Shown piece after piece: positions 23,627 through 34,434 of a stretch of 64,000 nucleotides of DNA (position 1 is the stretch's first letter; each line of letters begins with the position of its first letter). The notes beneath the pieces are model-generated. The model was not told where the DNA came from. It was given only the letters and a program-made list of their open reading frames with translations, and ran no database searches. The position numbers and the translations under genes were made by a program. Source of the stretch: Excoecaria cochinchinensis (Eukaryota > Streptophyta > Magnoliopsida > Malpighiales > Euphorbiaceae); assembly GCA_947683425.1 (NCBI GenBank), contig CANTUQ010000055.1, positions 11,445,501 through 11,509,500 on the forward strand. Reading direction: 5' to 3'.

Positions 23627-26051
23627 TGTCATGGCCGGACTTGTACCCTAGTTGGAATTAGTTTAATTTGGGGTCTAAGTGAAATTAAGTGAATAGGATT
23701 GGACTTAATTGAAGGCTAAGGGAATTTAAGAGGTTAAAAAGGGAATTGTGCATGATTAGTAAGAGTGGATTAACTAAGTTAAGTAAGTGTGGATTAGAGA
23801 ATAAAATAACTTGATTAAATGAATAGTGGAGGCAGAATTGAGAGTGGAATCCGTGTGGCATCATGAGAGTAAGCCACCTCCTTCTTTGCATGCATTTGCC
23901 TAGAGAAGTGAGAGGTGAGTGTGTGTTGGTCTCATTCTTCATTTTTCTGCATTTGACTTTGTCTTTCTTCTTGTTTCCGTGAGTGAGGATGAGAGTGGTT
24001 TAAGTGGATGTATGCATATAGCTAATTGGAGCAAGAATTAAGTGCTAAGACCTAAGGGTAAGTGATTATGTGTGCTTATTCTCATCTTCTACTCTTCTTC
24101 TTGGTTTTGATTTGGTATTGGTATGAGAATTGATGGGTTGTGTTCAATCCTGGAATTTGAATTGGTTTTGCTAGCTGAAGAAGTGAAGAGAGATAAGGGA
24201 AAAGCTGTAATCGAAGAGCCGAGCGTCCGTCGTGATTAGGAGCTAAGGCGACGAGGTTTGGGAACAAACCTTAATTGTGTGGTTGTATGATTTGTGTTGG
24301 TTGAACAGAGATTTGAATTGAAATGTATGTGTATGCGAAATTGAAGTTGAGCATGAATTATGTGATGTTAGATTATGTGATTGTAATAGTAATATGCTTG
24401 GTGATATAGTGCTTGAGAATGATTATGATTGTGCTATTATTGAATGTTAATTGATTATGTGGTTGATGTTTATGGGTTGATTGTCAAAAGTGAGAGTGAG
24501 ATTTGAAGCTTAAATGAGAAGGAAGAAATGGACTGAAAAACATAACTATGTTATGGTGTTTTTGCATAGGTCACGGTGACAATCAAATTGATTGTGACCG
24601 AGAGTTATGCTTGAGTTCAATTCTGTCTACTTGATTTTTGTATGTCACGGTGACAATGGGATTCATTGTGACCGTGAGGTACTTAAGAGAGCATTATGTT
24701 TTGCAAGGTGAGAATATGTCACGGTGACAATGAAGTTCATTGTGACCGTGACATACCCTCAAGATGCATTCTGCCGAGACTTGGGAACATGTCACGGTGA
24801 TAATGAAATTGATTGTGACCATGACCTGTCCCCAGTTTGCATTCTGTTTTGAACTTTAACATGTCACGGTGACAATGAAATTCATTGTGACCGTGACCTA
24901 CCCTATTTTGGCAATATAACCCTAATGTGTTCAGACTTTCTAATGGTAAGTCTTCAAGTGAAATGAAGGACATTATGAATAAGTGTTAAGCGGGTACACT
25001 TGCATACTGTGTGATTAATCTTGAATACAATCAAATATGTAGTTATAAACTATGAAGAATGAATTTGGAAGCATATTGAATATGCCAGTGAATGTGATAT
25101 GAGCTATCTCTGTATGTGGTGTGAAAAGCGATCAATGTGAACTGAATAATTTGTTTAACAACTTAAGCCTGTGAGTCAAGTAGTGGATAGTTAGGCATAC
25201 CTATAGGGTCAAGTGCTGCAGCCCCATGCGTATAATGTGTCTGATTCCATGGGAATCACAATGCGAAAATAATGTGAATAATCCTTGCTGGATTATATTA
25301 TAAGTGAAATAATATTTTGATACCTGAGGGTACCCATGCGTAAGTGTAATCTCGATGAGATTCTAGTACCTGAGTGGTACCAATGCGATACCCATTATCC
25401 GCGTCATTGAATTGCAGGCTAACTGATTAATCAAATAATACAGGGAAGTGACTGTAATATAATAAAGCATGTGATGTGGTTATGTGAATAAGTGATTGAT
25501 GCTTTATGATTGAATATAGTAATGGACAATACTATGCATGAAATGATACTTGCTTTGATAATGATTGCTTTGGCATGTCTACTAGCATGTAATGTATGAT
25601 GTCTCTGATGTGTGATAAATTATGTACTATATATGAGTTCCCCACTAAGCGTTATCGCTTAGCATGGATTTACTCTAATCCGTGCAGGTACGGACGAGAG
25701 GTGATTGAAGGACGTCCCAGCATTTTGTACGGTCAACAGTAGGAAATAGGAAGTGTAGGTTCTGGGTTTAATATTTTGGGATTTCTATATAAGCTTTTGT
25801 ACCATCGTATGTATAGCGGATATGTAAAGGCATGTAATAATTTGATAGCTATGAATGTTAACCTAAATATGTATGTGCAATGCGTGTGGCTATGGAAATG
25901 CACTATAAGTAGTTGGCATGTGATGTGTGAGTTAAGATCGTATATAATGAAATTTTATTATTCAGGCTAAGTATGTGTTCTGTTGTGTGTGTGCGGTCTT
26001 CTCTAACTAAGAGTAGCTGAGCTAGTCTGTCGTTAGGGAATGGGCGTCACA
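23627..26051 (+). mobile_element. T3: solo LTR, 2425 bp, in the D array
   Basis: TGTCATGGCC ... GGGCGTCACA with perfect target duplication GTGCT (23622-23626 and 26052-26056) inside the 65-bp array. Family identity with T1/T2 rests on the shared block CCACTAAGCGTTATCGCTTA (about 25641-25660), the region 25160-25250 and the CACGGTGAC hairpins. There is no internal coding region, hence a solo LTR. Short open frames (for example 25776-25970) show no recognisable domain. Confidence 0.9.
24571..24900. repeat. Five long hairpins in T3
   Basis: Five copies, about 72 bp apart, of an inverted repeat. The best is 24716-24754, with 19-bp arms (left ATGTCACGGTGACAATGAA) carrying one mismatch. The other copies, starting near 24571, 24641, 24788 and 24861, have similar arms with private changes. 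Confidence 0.85.
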
Positions 26052-26135
26052 GTGCTAACCGCTGTGAATGGGTAGTGCCGTGGTCATGTTAACCTCTTGT
26101 GGGTAGTGCCGCCATCGTGCTAACCGCTGTGAAGT
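26052..26135. repeat. 65-bp tandem array of D, second part
   Basis: Continuation of the 23240-23626 array after T3, beginning with the duplicated GTGCT and holding roughly one unit and a half before the array gives way to unique 3'-region sequence. Confidence 0.9.
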
Positions 26136-27217
26136 TTTGAGCTATGCTCCTTTAGATGCTTGGACCGGTGTCGTCACTCGGCTTTTGTTTGTGTTCCCCA
26201 CCGATTTCTCCTGCAAGATTGTATGCATAGGAATATATAAGAAATCACGTGTGTATGATATGGAATGCAAATGCTTGCAAAAATGTATAGATTGTGCCCT
26301 AGGTGGTCCAAGGTTTGCTGAAGTTATAGCTTGTCTGCTCTACCATGCCCCCTGAATCCTGAGGATCGTCGACAAGTTTTCTGAAAGAGACGTCCGGGGT
26401 ATATCCTCTGCCCCCCTGGTCAATGATCATTTCCCCAGGATTCATGTTCTGTGTTGTATGTTAACTGATTGAAATAGGATTATCTGAAGTAACGCCGCCC
26501 TATTGCTCCAGGCATTGAACGTCATTGTTTTAAAGGTAGTGCTTCCCTTGTGGATTTTCACACTAGCTTTTCTTTGCGGGAAATGCGTCCCTTAGGGGAT
26601 TTTCACATAACCCTCTGCCTAATTTTTGCCTGGAATGGATCCAACCCAATCCAGCGGCTTTTGTTTTATTTTTATTTATTTATTTTTTTTTTGTAGGGCA
26701 GACTGCCTATTTCCAGGTTTTCACCCTGCCCTTTGGCCTAACTTTTGCTTAGAGAGCCAGTTACGGTTTTCATCTCTAACGGCTTTTTTTTTTTTTTTTA
26801 AGGAACTACAAGATAAGGCTATTATCAAAAGCTTCGCTAAGAATGAATAGCACATATCTGCTTAGGCACCTTCCGACAAAATCAAAAAGCCAATGAAAAT
26901 GCAAACTGTAATCTTTATTCATTGCAAAATTGAGTACATTTCTATATGATTTCATCATACATGATCTTCATTTGACAGAAATCAAAAACACAAGACCACA
27001 CCTAATCTTAGAATAGATCTTGTAAGCATCAAACTCCTATTATCAATCAGCCCTCTCGGGTTTTCTTGATTGAACATTTTCTCTCAGCCCTTAATTTTTG
27101 CCCAGGATGCCTTTTTTCCGATTTTCACCCTGACAGGGCGCCCAATTTTAGCAAGGCCGCCTTTTTTTGGTTTTCGACCCGCGGGGCATTTATTCTCTTC
27201 TTTTTATTTTTTAGTCT
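26136..27217 (-). other. Element D: 3' untranslated region
   Basis: Minus-strand region. It contains a block (26136-26400) shared with F (58440-58720) and E (63770 on), the accessory-intron relic with its T-rich runs (26500-26805) and the post-pol hairpin (27043-27073). A plus-strand frame at 26137-26355 is also open in F on the equivalent strand, but the two copies are about 90% alike at nucleotide level, so I do not call it a gene. Confidence 0.7.
27043..27073 (-). other. Post-pol conserved hairpin, copy in D
   Basis: TCAATCA (27043-27049) and TGATTGA (27067-27073); loop on the minus strand AGAAAACCCGAGAGGGC. It starts 145 nt after the pol stop complement (27218-27220), the same spacing as in F and G. 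Confidence 0.75.
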
Positions 27218-27579
27218 TTAGCCATGGAACCTTTTTAGTCTATCGACATTGACCGGGTCTTTAAACTCATTCCCATCGCTGTCTGCCAAGATTGCTGCTC
27301 CCTTTGTTAGCAACTTTTTCACAATGAACGGACCTTCCCAGGTTGGCCTGAATTTTTCCGATTTTCACCCTGACAGGGCGCCCAATTTTAGCAAGGCCGC
27401 CTTTTTTTGGTTTTCGAATTGCGGGGCATTTATTCTCTTCTTTTTATTTTTTAGTCTTTAGCCATGGAACCTTTTTAGTCTATCGACATTGACCGGGTCT
27501 TTAAACTCATTCCCATCGCTGTCTGCCAAGATTGCTGCTCCCTTTGTTAGCAACTTTTTCACAATGAACGGACCTTCCC
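27116..27579. repeat. 240-bp tandem duplication at the pol end of D
   Basis: 27116-27339 is repeated at 27356-27579, offset 240 bp and almost identical. It covers the pol stop, the last integrase codons (protein RLKRFHG region) and the start of the 3' region, and it breaks the integrase frame at its C-terminal end. Confidence 0.9.
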
Positions 27580-28398
27580 CTTCTTTCAATAGCAACTCAT
27601 TCCCATCGCTGGCCTGAATTTTCCTCGTATGGCCGGCACTCCCGGCCTCATCATCTTAAAGACCAAATCCCCTTCTTTCAATAGGTGCTTTCGTACCTTC
27701 TTGCCAAAGGACCGAGCAAGTCTCTTCTGATAAACCTGATTGTGATAATAGGCTCTCAACCTATCTTCATCCAATAGATTCAACTGCAACAATCGCTGTT
27801 GTGCCCATTCTGTCTCTGGAATCTCGGCTTCCATAACTACCCTTAAGGATTTCAGCTCAATTTCAACCGGTAAAATTGCTTCGGTTCCATATACTAGGGA
27901 GAACGGTGTTCCTCCCGTAGAGGTTCTGACTGTGGTTCTATAACCCCAGAGTGCAAAAGGTAGCTTTTTTGCCCAATCTTTATAGCTCTGAACCATCTTG
28001 GCCAATATTCTTTTCACATTCTTGTTTGTAGCTTCAACCGCATCGTTAGCTTGAGGACGGTAAGGAGAAGACTTGTGATGCTGGATTTCGTACTTCTGAA
28101 GCATCTGTTTAGTTTCTGCTAAGAATTGCACCCCATTATCAGATACAATATGCTGTGGGAGGCCATGTCGGCATATCAAATTTCGCTCAATGAACTTAGC
28201 CATATCCCTAGCATCAATCTTCTTGAAAAATTCAGCTTCGACCCACTTAGTGAAATAATCAATGGCGACTATAATGAACCTGTGCCCATTAGAAGCCGTA
28301 GGATGGATTTTGCCTATGATGTCTATTCCCCACGCTGCAAATGGCCATGGAGATGTTAAGTTATGCAGCTCTGAAACTGGGACATGCCTTAAATTCGC
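27580..28398 (-). pseudogene. pol: Element D: integrase core and C-terminal part
   Basis: Integrase of the Tat lineage, which would insert the cDNA. Visible: PWPFAAWGIDIIGKIHPTAS, VAIDYFTKWVEAEFFKKIDA, IVSDNGVQFLAE and PQANDAVEATNKNVKRILAK, giving Asp, Asp and Glu of the DDE triad. The C-terminal EGDLVFKMMRPGVPAIRGKF follows, then a break at the 240-bp duplication. A TAA at 28401-28399 (Tyr codon in relatives, context CQLCQQ-stop-ANLRHV) separates it from the upstream part in the same frame. Non-functional. Confidence 0.85.
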
Positions 28399-29183
28399 TT
28401 ATTGCTGGCATAACTGGCATTGCTTCACATATTTTGAACAATCCGTATCCATTATAAGCCAATAGAATCCTTGACGCATGATCTTCTTCGCTAAGGCTAA
28501 GCCATTCATGTGAGCTCCGCAGACTCCAGCATGAACCTCTTCCATAACCTTTTCAGCTTCTTTCTCCGCCAAATATCTTAACTGGATACCATCGACTTGT
28601 CTCTTATACAAAGTGCCATTTACACTGATGAACTGAGTGGCCAACTTTTGAATCATCCTTTGGTCTTTCTCGGTGGCTTCCTCTGGAAAAATTGACCGTT
28701 CCAAAGAATTCTGAATGTCGTAGTACCAAGGGTTTCCATCAGTGGCCCCAACATCCATCACCTGCTCAGCTTCAAAATAAGGCTTTTCCGAGATAGAGAT
28801 TAGCACGGGTTTTATAGTAACCCCTGTTAGATTATCCCACATGGACACTAGTGTCGCTAGAGCATCAGCCAATTGATTTTCATCCCTGGGGGTGAAGTGA
28901 AAAGTGCAAGTCTCGAACTGGCTGCTCAACATTCTCAAGTGCTTTACGTAAGGTAACAACCTCTCTTCTTTAACTGACCATTCCCCTCTGATCTGATGAA
29001 TTACTAATGAAGAATCTCCAAAGACTTCTGTGGTCTTTGCCCCCAGAGCCAACAGTGCTTCCAATCCGAAAATGCAAACTTCATATTCTGCTTCATTATT
29101 GGTCGCCTTGTACCTCAACTTTTTGGCTAACGGCAGCTTTTCACCATCCGGGGTCGTAAGAATGATCCCTGCTCCTGCCCCTT
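28399..29183 (-). pseudogene. pol: Element D: aRH C-terminal part and integrase zinc finger, cut by E
   Basis: Starts in the middle of the archaeal-type RNase H (KGAGAGIILTTPDGEKLPLA; NNEAEYEV; FGDSSLVIHQI; DALATLV), continues through the linker and the His2Cys2 finger of integrase (HAGVCGAHMN ... CQLCQQ). The N-terminal part of aRH, with the first catalytic Asp (FDGAVNN in relatives), plus RT and gag, are displaced by element E, inserted at 29184 (target copy CCCTT at 29179-29183). The codons read beyond 29183 into the LTR are not part of the gene. Confidence 0.85.
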
Positions 29184-30745
29184 TGTGACGCGCCCGAACC
29201 CCGCTCGCAATACGGGTAGCCCTCGGGAGTCCACTTTTAGGACCCGGGGCCGGATGGAGGTTCGTTAAAACTCGTGAAAGCCGGTCGCTTCGCAATGGAC
29301 AGGAATATATCCAAATCCATTGTTGGCAATCAACTTACGAGAGCGTCTATTGGGTTATCATAAGGCAGGATCACGGAGTCGCCACCCGATAGAACATCGG
29401 GAAATAAATCTAACCTTATGAGGCCCAAAACCAGATAGAGTTCGGGACCTCACTCTTATTCATACCTTTGGTTAATATTATGTGAACCGGTCTTTAGGAT
29501 CAATTATTTTATCTCTCTTCTCACACGATTCTTGCGATAAATATAAAGCGCATTATAAGCACGTAAAAAATAATAAAATAATAAATAAAGCGATAAATAA
29601 AATATATTTACAGTTATCCAGAAATAAATATAAAATCATAAAAGAAAGATATAATAATAAGAATACATACATAAACCGGGCTATTTATTTAGGTGGAAAC
29701 ATGGGTTCCCAACTACTTGTTTTATAAAAAGTATAAAATTCTTGAATCAATTTAAATCTTTTGGTTTTGGGATGAAAACGTGGACATTGGTCCAGTTTTA
29801 TTGACAAATTTCATTTTGTAGAAAACATTTGTGTGGTGGTTCTTTTTAATGTGGTCGAAAAATCATTTGTTATTACAGACCACAAGCGAATAAAATAAAC
29901 AAAATAATAATTACATATTTCATAATAATAAATAAATCCTAATCTACTCACCTCGACCGTGCTCCTTGGACGAGCCGTGTGCCGCTCGTGGTTACAATCA
30001 TGACATGAAATTAATATTGGTTAATAACGAATAAATAAATAATTGAATAAATAAATAAACAAATAAATAGTTGAGTAAAGTAAATTGAGAAAAATAATAA
30101 AGGTCAATAATGGATTAAATTAAATTAAGTGATAAATAAACAAACAAATAAATAAATAAATTAAATAAATAGAGAATTAATGAATATAAAAACACAAATG
30201 GCAATTATAATGATCAATAACAATAAAAATAATGATGCTAATAATAATATCATAAAATAATAATAATAATAATAATAAATAGCAATATTAATGACGGTAA
30301 TTAACGATAATAGCAATAATAATAATAATGATAATAATAATAATAACATGAAACAAATAATAATAATGATAATAATATACTAATAACAATAATGATTATA
30401 ACATGGATTAAACATAAAATAATAATATTGATAGTATAAATGAAAAAGAATAATGATAATAAACAAATAATAATAAACAAATAATAATAATAATTGAATA
30501 AAATAATAATAAAATTATGATTAACAAAACACAACAATAGATAATAATAACTAAATATATAAAATAATAATAATAAACAAAATAAGGATAACAATAAACA
30601 TAAATTAAATAATAATAATAATAATAATGACAATCACAGTAACAATAATAATATATATGACAACACAACAAAGATAATAATAATAATCATACTAATAATA
30701 TAAAATAATAACAATAATAATAAAATGCAATAATGCTAATAAAAA

Positions 30746-30798
<53 letters not shown>

Positions 30799-30806
30799 TA
30801 GTAATA

Positions 30807-30846
<40 letters not shown>

Positions 30847-30923
30847 TTAATAAACAAAAAATAAATAAATTTATAATAATAATAATAATAATAATATAAT
30901 ATTAATAAACAGAAAATAAATAA

Positions 30924-30995
<72 letters not shown>

Positions 30996-31266
30996 TTAAC
31001 AATAAATATGAAATAAATAATAATAAGAATAATAATAATAACAGAAAATAAATAATAATAATAATAATAATAGTGTAAACAATTAACAAAATAACAATGA
31101 CATAAATAGTATCACAATAATAATAATAACATTAAAATAATGATAACAAACACAATAATAAATAATAATAACAAAACATATACAATAATAATAAACACAA
31201 TAATAACAATGAACATAACATAATAATAGCAATAATAAATACTAATAACAATAATAACAACATAAG

Positions 31267-31343
<77 letters not shown>

Positions 31344-31710
31344 CTAATATTAATAATAATAATAAAAGAACAGAAAAATGAAAAATAATAATAATAAATA
31401 ATAATACAAGATATAAGTTAAAGAGGGAAGAAGGAGACTTACCTCGCCGGAGCTGCCACGGGGCGGAGGTGGCCGACACCTCCCACGGCGAAGGGTAGAG
31501 CACGTCACCGGAAGCTTGCCACCGGGGTCCACGCGCCGGAATGGGGCTAAAATTCACCGGAAAACGCGTCGGAGGCCTCACCGCCATCTCCCTCCGATCT
31601 CCCTGCTGCCGGCGAGTGGGGGAGGTCGGAGGCCGCCGGAAGCTGCATCCCGTCGTGGGGAAGCCGGAGCCGCCGCGTGTGGCGCCAGAAGAGGCCGGAG
31701 GTGGCGCCGG
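29184..31710 (-). mobile_element. Element E: 3' LTR, downstream part
   Basis: Minus strand; its end GGGCGCGTCACA lies at 29184. Landmarks: second primer core GGAGTCGCCA (29375-29384) next to CCCGAT-AGAAC-ATCGGG (29385-29401), box TGGAC-ATTG-GTCCA (29781-29794), a very long AAT tract, a strong splice-donor-like GGCGAG^GTAAGT (intron side from 31442) and a GC-rich leader exon (31443-31710). F is inserted at 31710/31711; the LTR resumes at 62009. Total LTR length without F is about 3.34 kb. Confidence 0.85.
30240..31400. repeat. Very long (AAT)n tract in the E LTR
   Basis: About 1.1 kb of interrupted AAT repeats with near-perfect runs at 30745-30800, 30815-30845, 30930-30994 and 31266-31340. 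Leucine/tyrosine-rich frames read from it are artefacts of the repeat. Confidence 0.95.
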
Positions 31711-33773
31711 TGTAGACACCGGGTCCTGAGTCAGCCTAGATCGAAGTTACCCAATGATGATAATTGCCTTCACAGGCTTAAAAGGTTAAAAGTGATGGTT
31801 TTCTCGTCAAATTTGCATTTTAGAGTGAAAAATTAGAAAATAATAAAAAAGATAAAAAAAAATTAATTTTAAAAAATGGGGGCTTAAAATTATAGTGTTT
31901 TTAGTCAATTTATAATTTAAAAAAAATAGAAAAAAAATAAAAAAATTTTCGGACCGCGAGTGTCGGGCGCGGCAGCGCGCCTGCGGCAGCGGGCAGGCGC
32001 GCTGGCGCCCAGCTCGCAGGCGCTGGCGCCCAGCCTGCGGGCGCCAGGCGCCCAGCGCGCAGACGCCCAGGCGCCCAGCGCGCTGGGCGCGATTTGGCGA
32101 CGCGCATCGTCGCCAATGCCGCGCGTCGCTAAAGAGCGACGCGCAGCATTGCGCGCTGCGCGCGATTCCCGCCCGAGCTCCGCACGGATTTCGCGCGGAA
32201 GCCCGCCTTCTCGCCGCGTGAGTCCCCGTCGCTCTATAGCGACGGGCGGCGTCCCTCTAGCGACGGCTCCCTGGCCGTCTGTATAGGGTCTGTTACCCTA
32301 TTTTCCATTTTTTCAGCCTTTTTCCGATTTTTTCACCCAAAAATCCGTTTTTATCCCAAAATTAAGGGTTTTTGACTTCAAATAAAATTCCAAAATATTT
32401 TTTATAGATTATTAATTAATAAAACTTGATTTTATCCCCAAAAATAAAGGAATTTGAATAAAATTAGGTTTGTTTTCCTTAATTAAATTAGGGCAACATT
32501 TTCTATTCTTTAAATAGTTTAGGATGAAAAATTAAAGGGGGCCTCCACTACTATTTTTACATCAGAATTTCCAGATTTCTCTTCCTCTTTGATTTTTCTT
32601 CTAAAGATTTTGAGATTTCTTTTAATTAAAAAAGGTTTAATTGAAATTGAAAGATCAATTTTCAATTCTTAATTATTCCAATTAATTTCTTGGTTTTTTC
32701 TTCATAAACACAAGAGATTAATCATCACTTTGACATCAATTTTTTTTTTAATCTTAAGCATACAAATCAATTCCTTTGTTTTTCTCCATAAACAAAGAGA
32801 ATTAATTTTATTGCTAAATTATTCTTTCAAGCAAATTCTCCGAAAAATCATCACTTTTCCTTCATCAAATCCAATATTCTGAGGGTAAATATTCTTGGCT
32901 CCATTTTTATTTTATTCTATTTTTATTTAATTTATTCATATATATTTTATTGTTTTTATTGATTTATTTATTGTTTTCATCTATTCATTTATTGTATTTA
33001 TCTTATATTTGTTCCGTTTAATTGTTTATATATGATTTGATTTTTATTCATGTGAATATTGTTTTTTTAATTCCTAACATGTAAATAATTTATTTTGATT
33101 CCTCATTATTTTTAACATGCAAATAATTAATTAATGTAAATTAATCTTTTTGCCATGTAAATAGTTTGTATTAATTATGAACACATCAATTAACCTTGTT
33201 ATATATCATTATTGTTTTCATCATTCCTTTGTTTACTAATTTTTATCATTGTTACATGATTTTATTATCATTTGTTTATTTATTCATTCATTATTTTTCA
33301 CTTATCATCATTATTTTCATCATATGTATATTTTCATGTACTAATTAATTAACATGTTTTATTTTATTTTCATCACATCATTTAATCATTTATCACATAT
33401 AATCCATGTTTCTCATTTTATTTTGGTTTGTTAATATTTTTGATTCCATTATCATTCTTTTCATATCATCTTATTTTATTTTAATTTGTTATTCATTATT
33501 TTGTATATTTAATTGATTTAATCACTAACATTATTTTATTTGTATTTTGTTTTTTTATTTCTAAACTCATTTTTCGCTTGGGCATTTTTGCGAGCACATC
33601 GGGAGGTCCAAAAAGGCTCATATGGTTCATAGGTTTATTTTCCTCTTTTTGTAATATTTTATTTAATTTTTCAATATAATTTTCTTGTAAAATTATTTAT
33701 TTAGGCTCGCTAGAAAGAAAATCACAAAAACATTTTTATTAATTAACTTGACATTTTTTTTCTAAATAAAGGG

Positions 33774-33928
33774 GGACCAATGTCCTAGTTTTTCATACCC
33801 AAATAAATCATCACATCAAAACTGTTTCATAATAAATATGCATGCGAGGACCAATGTTCTCACTACTAATGAATAACCCGTTTTATGCATGCATTTCACT
33901 TTTATAAATGGGAGTTGTATTCCGCTCC
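33774..33928 (+). other. Conserved hairpin trio in the F LTR
   Basis: GGAC-CAAT-GTCC (33774-33785), GAGGAC-CAAT-GTTCTC (33846-33861) and GGAG-TTGTATTCCG-CTCC (33911-33928). All Tat LTRs here except E hold the third; all hold at least one of the first type. Loops are conserved and stems vary in a paired way. Confidence 0.75.
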
Positions 33929-34254
33929 TAGTGTTATTGTAATTTGTTTTTGAATGCTTTATTTTGGATTTTGCTTACATTTACTGCTTTTGATATGAAT
34001 GATTGCGCCTTTTAATCAATTGCATCGTGTGGAGAGAGAGTGAATCAATGATATTTAAAATTTGATCATAAAACAATCGAGGTAGAAATAGATGAGAAAT
34101 CCCGGACCCAGCTCTGGTCTTTGGGCTCGAGAGGTTAGAGGTTATCCTCCAAAATACTTCTTGGGTCACGAGGCTTTAGCGCTAATCCTAGGCCTCATGG
34201 CCCAATATGGATAAAATGCGCAAGTCTTAGGCTCTCCGAGGCGAGAGAAACTTT

Positions 34255-34281
34255 CCCAATGTTCTATTGGGTGGCGACTCC
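34255..34281 (+). other. U5 hairpin plus second primer-binding core, F
   Basis: CCCAAT-GTTCT-ATTGGG (34255-34271) followed without a gap by TGGCGACTCC (34272-34281), the first 10 bases of the true primer site at 34417. Same block in G at 40622-40648 and, on the minus strand, in D and E. Confidence 0.8.
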
Positions 34282-34416
34282 ATGATACCTCCTTGTTGCC
34301 CAACATAGACGCACTTGCGATTTATTGCAAGCTGTCAACGGACCCGCAAATGCCCCGGTCGCCCACGTGCGGGCGGTCCGAAAGGGCGGCGCATCGGGAT
34401 CCGGCGCGCGTCACAG

Positions 34417-34434
34417 TGGCGACTCCGCTGGGGA
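34417..34434 (+). promoter_or_regulatory. Primer-binding site of F (tRNA-Arg)
   Basis: TGGCGACTCCGCTGGGGA, one base after the LTR end. It is complementary to the 3' end of plant tRNA-Arg(ACG) (…CCCCAGCGGAGTCG plus CCA) as I recall that tRNA; this is the reverse-transcription primer site. Confidence 0.9.

Larger units (their letters stand above)
31711..34415 (+). mobile_element. Element F: 5' LTR (2705 bp)
   Basis: TGTAGACACCGGGTCCTGAG ... GCGCGCGTCACA. The promoter side holds a GC-rich block (31950-32280) with the hairpins GCGCGTCGCT-AAAG-AGCGACGCGC (32121-32144) and CCCGTCGCT-CTAT-AGCGACGGG (32225-32246). The donor-like GAGGGTAAAT (intron side from 32885) and a T-rich 0.7-kb stretch follow. 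Then come the conserved hairpins at 33774-33928 and the U5 block at 34255-34281. The GC-rich block differs from the 3' LTR by indels of about 46 and 19 bp. Confidence 0.95.

Noticed and set aside
26137..26355. Small frame antisense to D (APLDAWTGVVTRLLFVF...), also open in F at 58497-58772
   Set aside because: The two copies are about 90% alike at the DNA level and E shows only a decayed match, so the shared frame can be explained by recent common origin. Too little evidence for a gene.
31443..31710. GC-rich segment of the E LTR looking like a captured host-gene exon
   Set aside because: It sits between a TATA box and a splice donor in the right LTR order and is more simply the LTR leader exon; no recognisable host protein.
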